From Bacteroidia bacterium (GTDB lineage: Bacteria > Bacteroidota > Bacteroidia > J057), in contig JALEFZ010000008.1 of NCBI GenBank assembly GCA_022760475.1, forward strand, positions 1 to 64,000: a stretch of 64,000 nt of DNA. Direction: 5' to 3'. The position numbers and the translations under genes were made by a program. Positions within the stretch are counted from its first letter, which is position 1. Each line of letters begins with the position of its first letter. The notes under the pieces were generated by a model. It was not told the DNA's origin. It saw nothing but the letters and a program-made list of their open reading frames with translations, and ran no database searches. Positions 63,747-64,000 of this stretch are shown here, one piece after another.

Positions 63747-64000
63747 ATGATGAAAAATTCCTTATTCTATCTTGGATTGGTTTTCTGCCTGCTCATGTTT
63801 TCTGCTTGTACTGAGGCCGAAGATTCTTGTAACCCATTTTCTGGAACCTATTCAGGGAGCCTCGAAGGTGATCTTGAAGGAGAAATCAATTTTGTAGTGG
63901 TAGCGGAAAGCACATCCTCAGGAACACGTTTTTCGCTGGATGGGACTTGGAAAGCGACTTATAAACCTACGGGAGAGGAACTTACAGGCAGGATTCGTGA
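63747..64000 (+). CDS. Lipoprotein, 5' part only
   Basis: The frame begins at 63747 (or the second ATG at 63750) with a lipoprotein signal (MKNSLFYLGLVFCLLMFSAC) and continues CTEAEDSCNPFSGTYSGSLE off the right edge. 84 codons are visible. The mature part looks like a small beta-rich lipoprotein (SGTYSGSL, LDGTWKATY). No family is recognised. Confidence 0.7.
   Translation, partial: MMKNSLFYLGLVFCLLMFSACTEAEDSCNPFSGTYSGSLEGDLEGEINFVVVAESTSSGTRFSLDGTWKATYKPTGEELTGRIR

Overview
The window looks like chromosomal DNA of a free-living Bacteroidota bacterium, most likely in or near the Cytophagales. The signs are a type IX secretion (T9SS) C-terminal sorting domain, a DUF4835/PorD protein beside the bamD - omega - coaBC cluster, several LytTR regulators, a FecR-like anti-sigma region, lipoproteins with typical Bacteroidota lipoboxes, and promoters of the TTTG/TAnnTTTG type (clearest before the tRNA). 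GC content is moderate. Species cannot be named from the sequence alone.

Layout. 1-7 kb: the start of a secreted protein, a Thermus-type isocitrate dehydrogenase with NAD-type cofactor residues, an AraC regulator, and convergent with it a complete class I cytochrome P450 operon (P450, [2Fe-2S] ferredoxin, ferredoxin reductase). 7-12.7 kb: a minus-strand polysaccharide-degradation block (GH127-type arabinofuranosidase lipoprotein, a sulfatase with an altered signature, a beta-lactamase-fold serine hydrolase), flanked by a 33-codon lipoprotein remnant and a decayed GH43-like gene. 13-26 kb: mixed housekeeping and accessory genes, including NAD(P)HX epimerase, a single-chain sigma/anti-sigma-like membrane protein, a UbiA prenyltransferase, a hydroxyacyl-CoA dehydrogenase with a class D beta-lactamase, a DinB/Crp/SRPBCC cluster, an SMP-30-like protein, a CX5R phosphatase/ArsC-like protein, an L,D-transpeptidase, a 5'-nucleotidase-like lipoprotein and an orphan LytTR regulator. 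26-38 kb: a 1496-residue T9SS cargo protein, hslU without hslV, the PorD/coaBC/omega/bamD core and an LptF/LptG permease. 37.7-43 kb: tRNA-Val followed by a SIR2-like gene, a formylglycine-generating-enzyme-like lipoprotein, and a TonB-receptor-type barrel gene broken by one in-frame stop.

43-63.4 kb is the exciting part. A protein at 49.09-49.95 kb matches bacterial gasdermins in length, N-terminal cysteine, glycine-rich central segment and C-terminal sheet motif. Divergent from it run a 165-residue unknown protein, a membrane histidine kinase with a large extracytoplasmic helical domain, a LytTR regulator and an 860-residue caspase-like protease. Downstream of the gasdermin lie three small two-helix membrane proteins (two share a PH-like cytoplasmic part), a membrane-anchored CHAT protease with an extracytoplasmic carboxypeptidase-regulatory-like (CarboxypepD) domain, and four exported paralogues combining a CarboxypepD-like domain, a coiled coil and helical/TPR repeats. 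I infer a trans-envelope, protease-triggered pore-forming (cell-suicide) system in which periplasmic TPR proteins may sense the trigger. The gasdermin-protease pairing is a known principle; the combination with a LytTR two-component system, PH-like membrane proteins and a tandem CarboxypepD-TPR array is not one I recognise. The window closes with the start of a lipoprotein gene.
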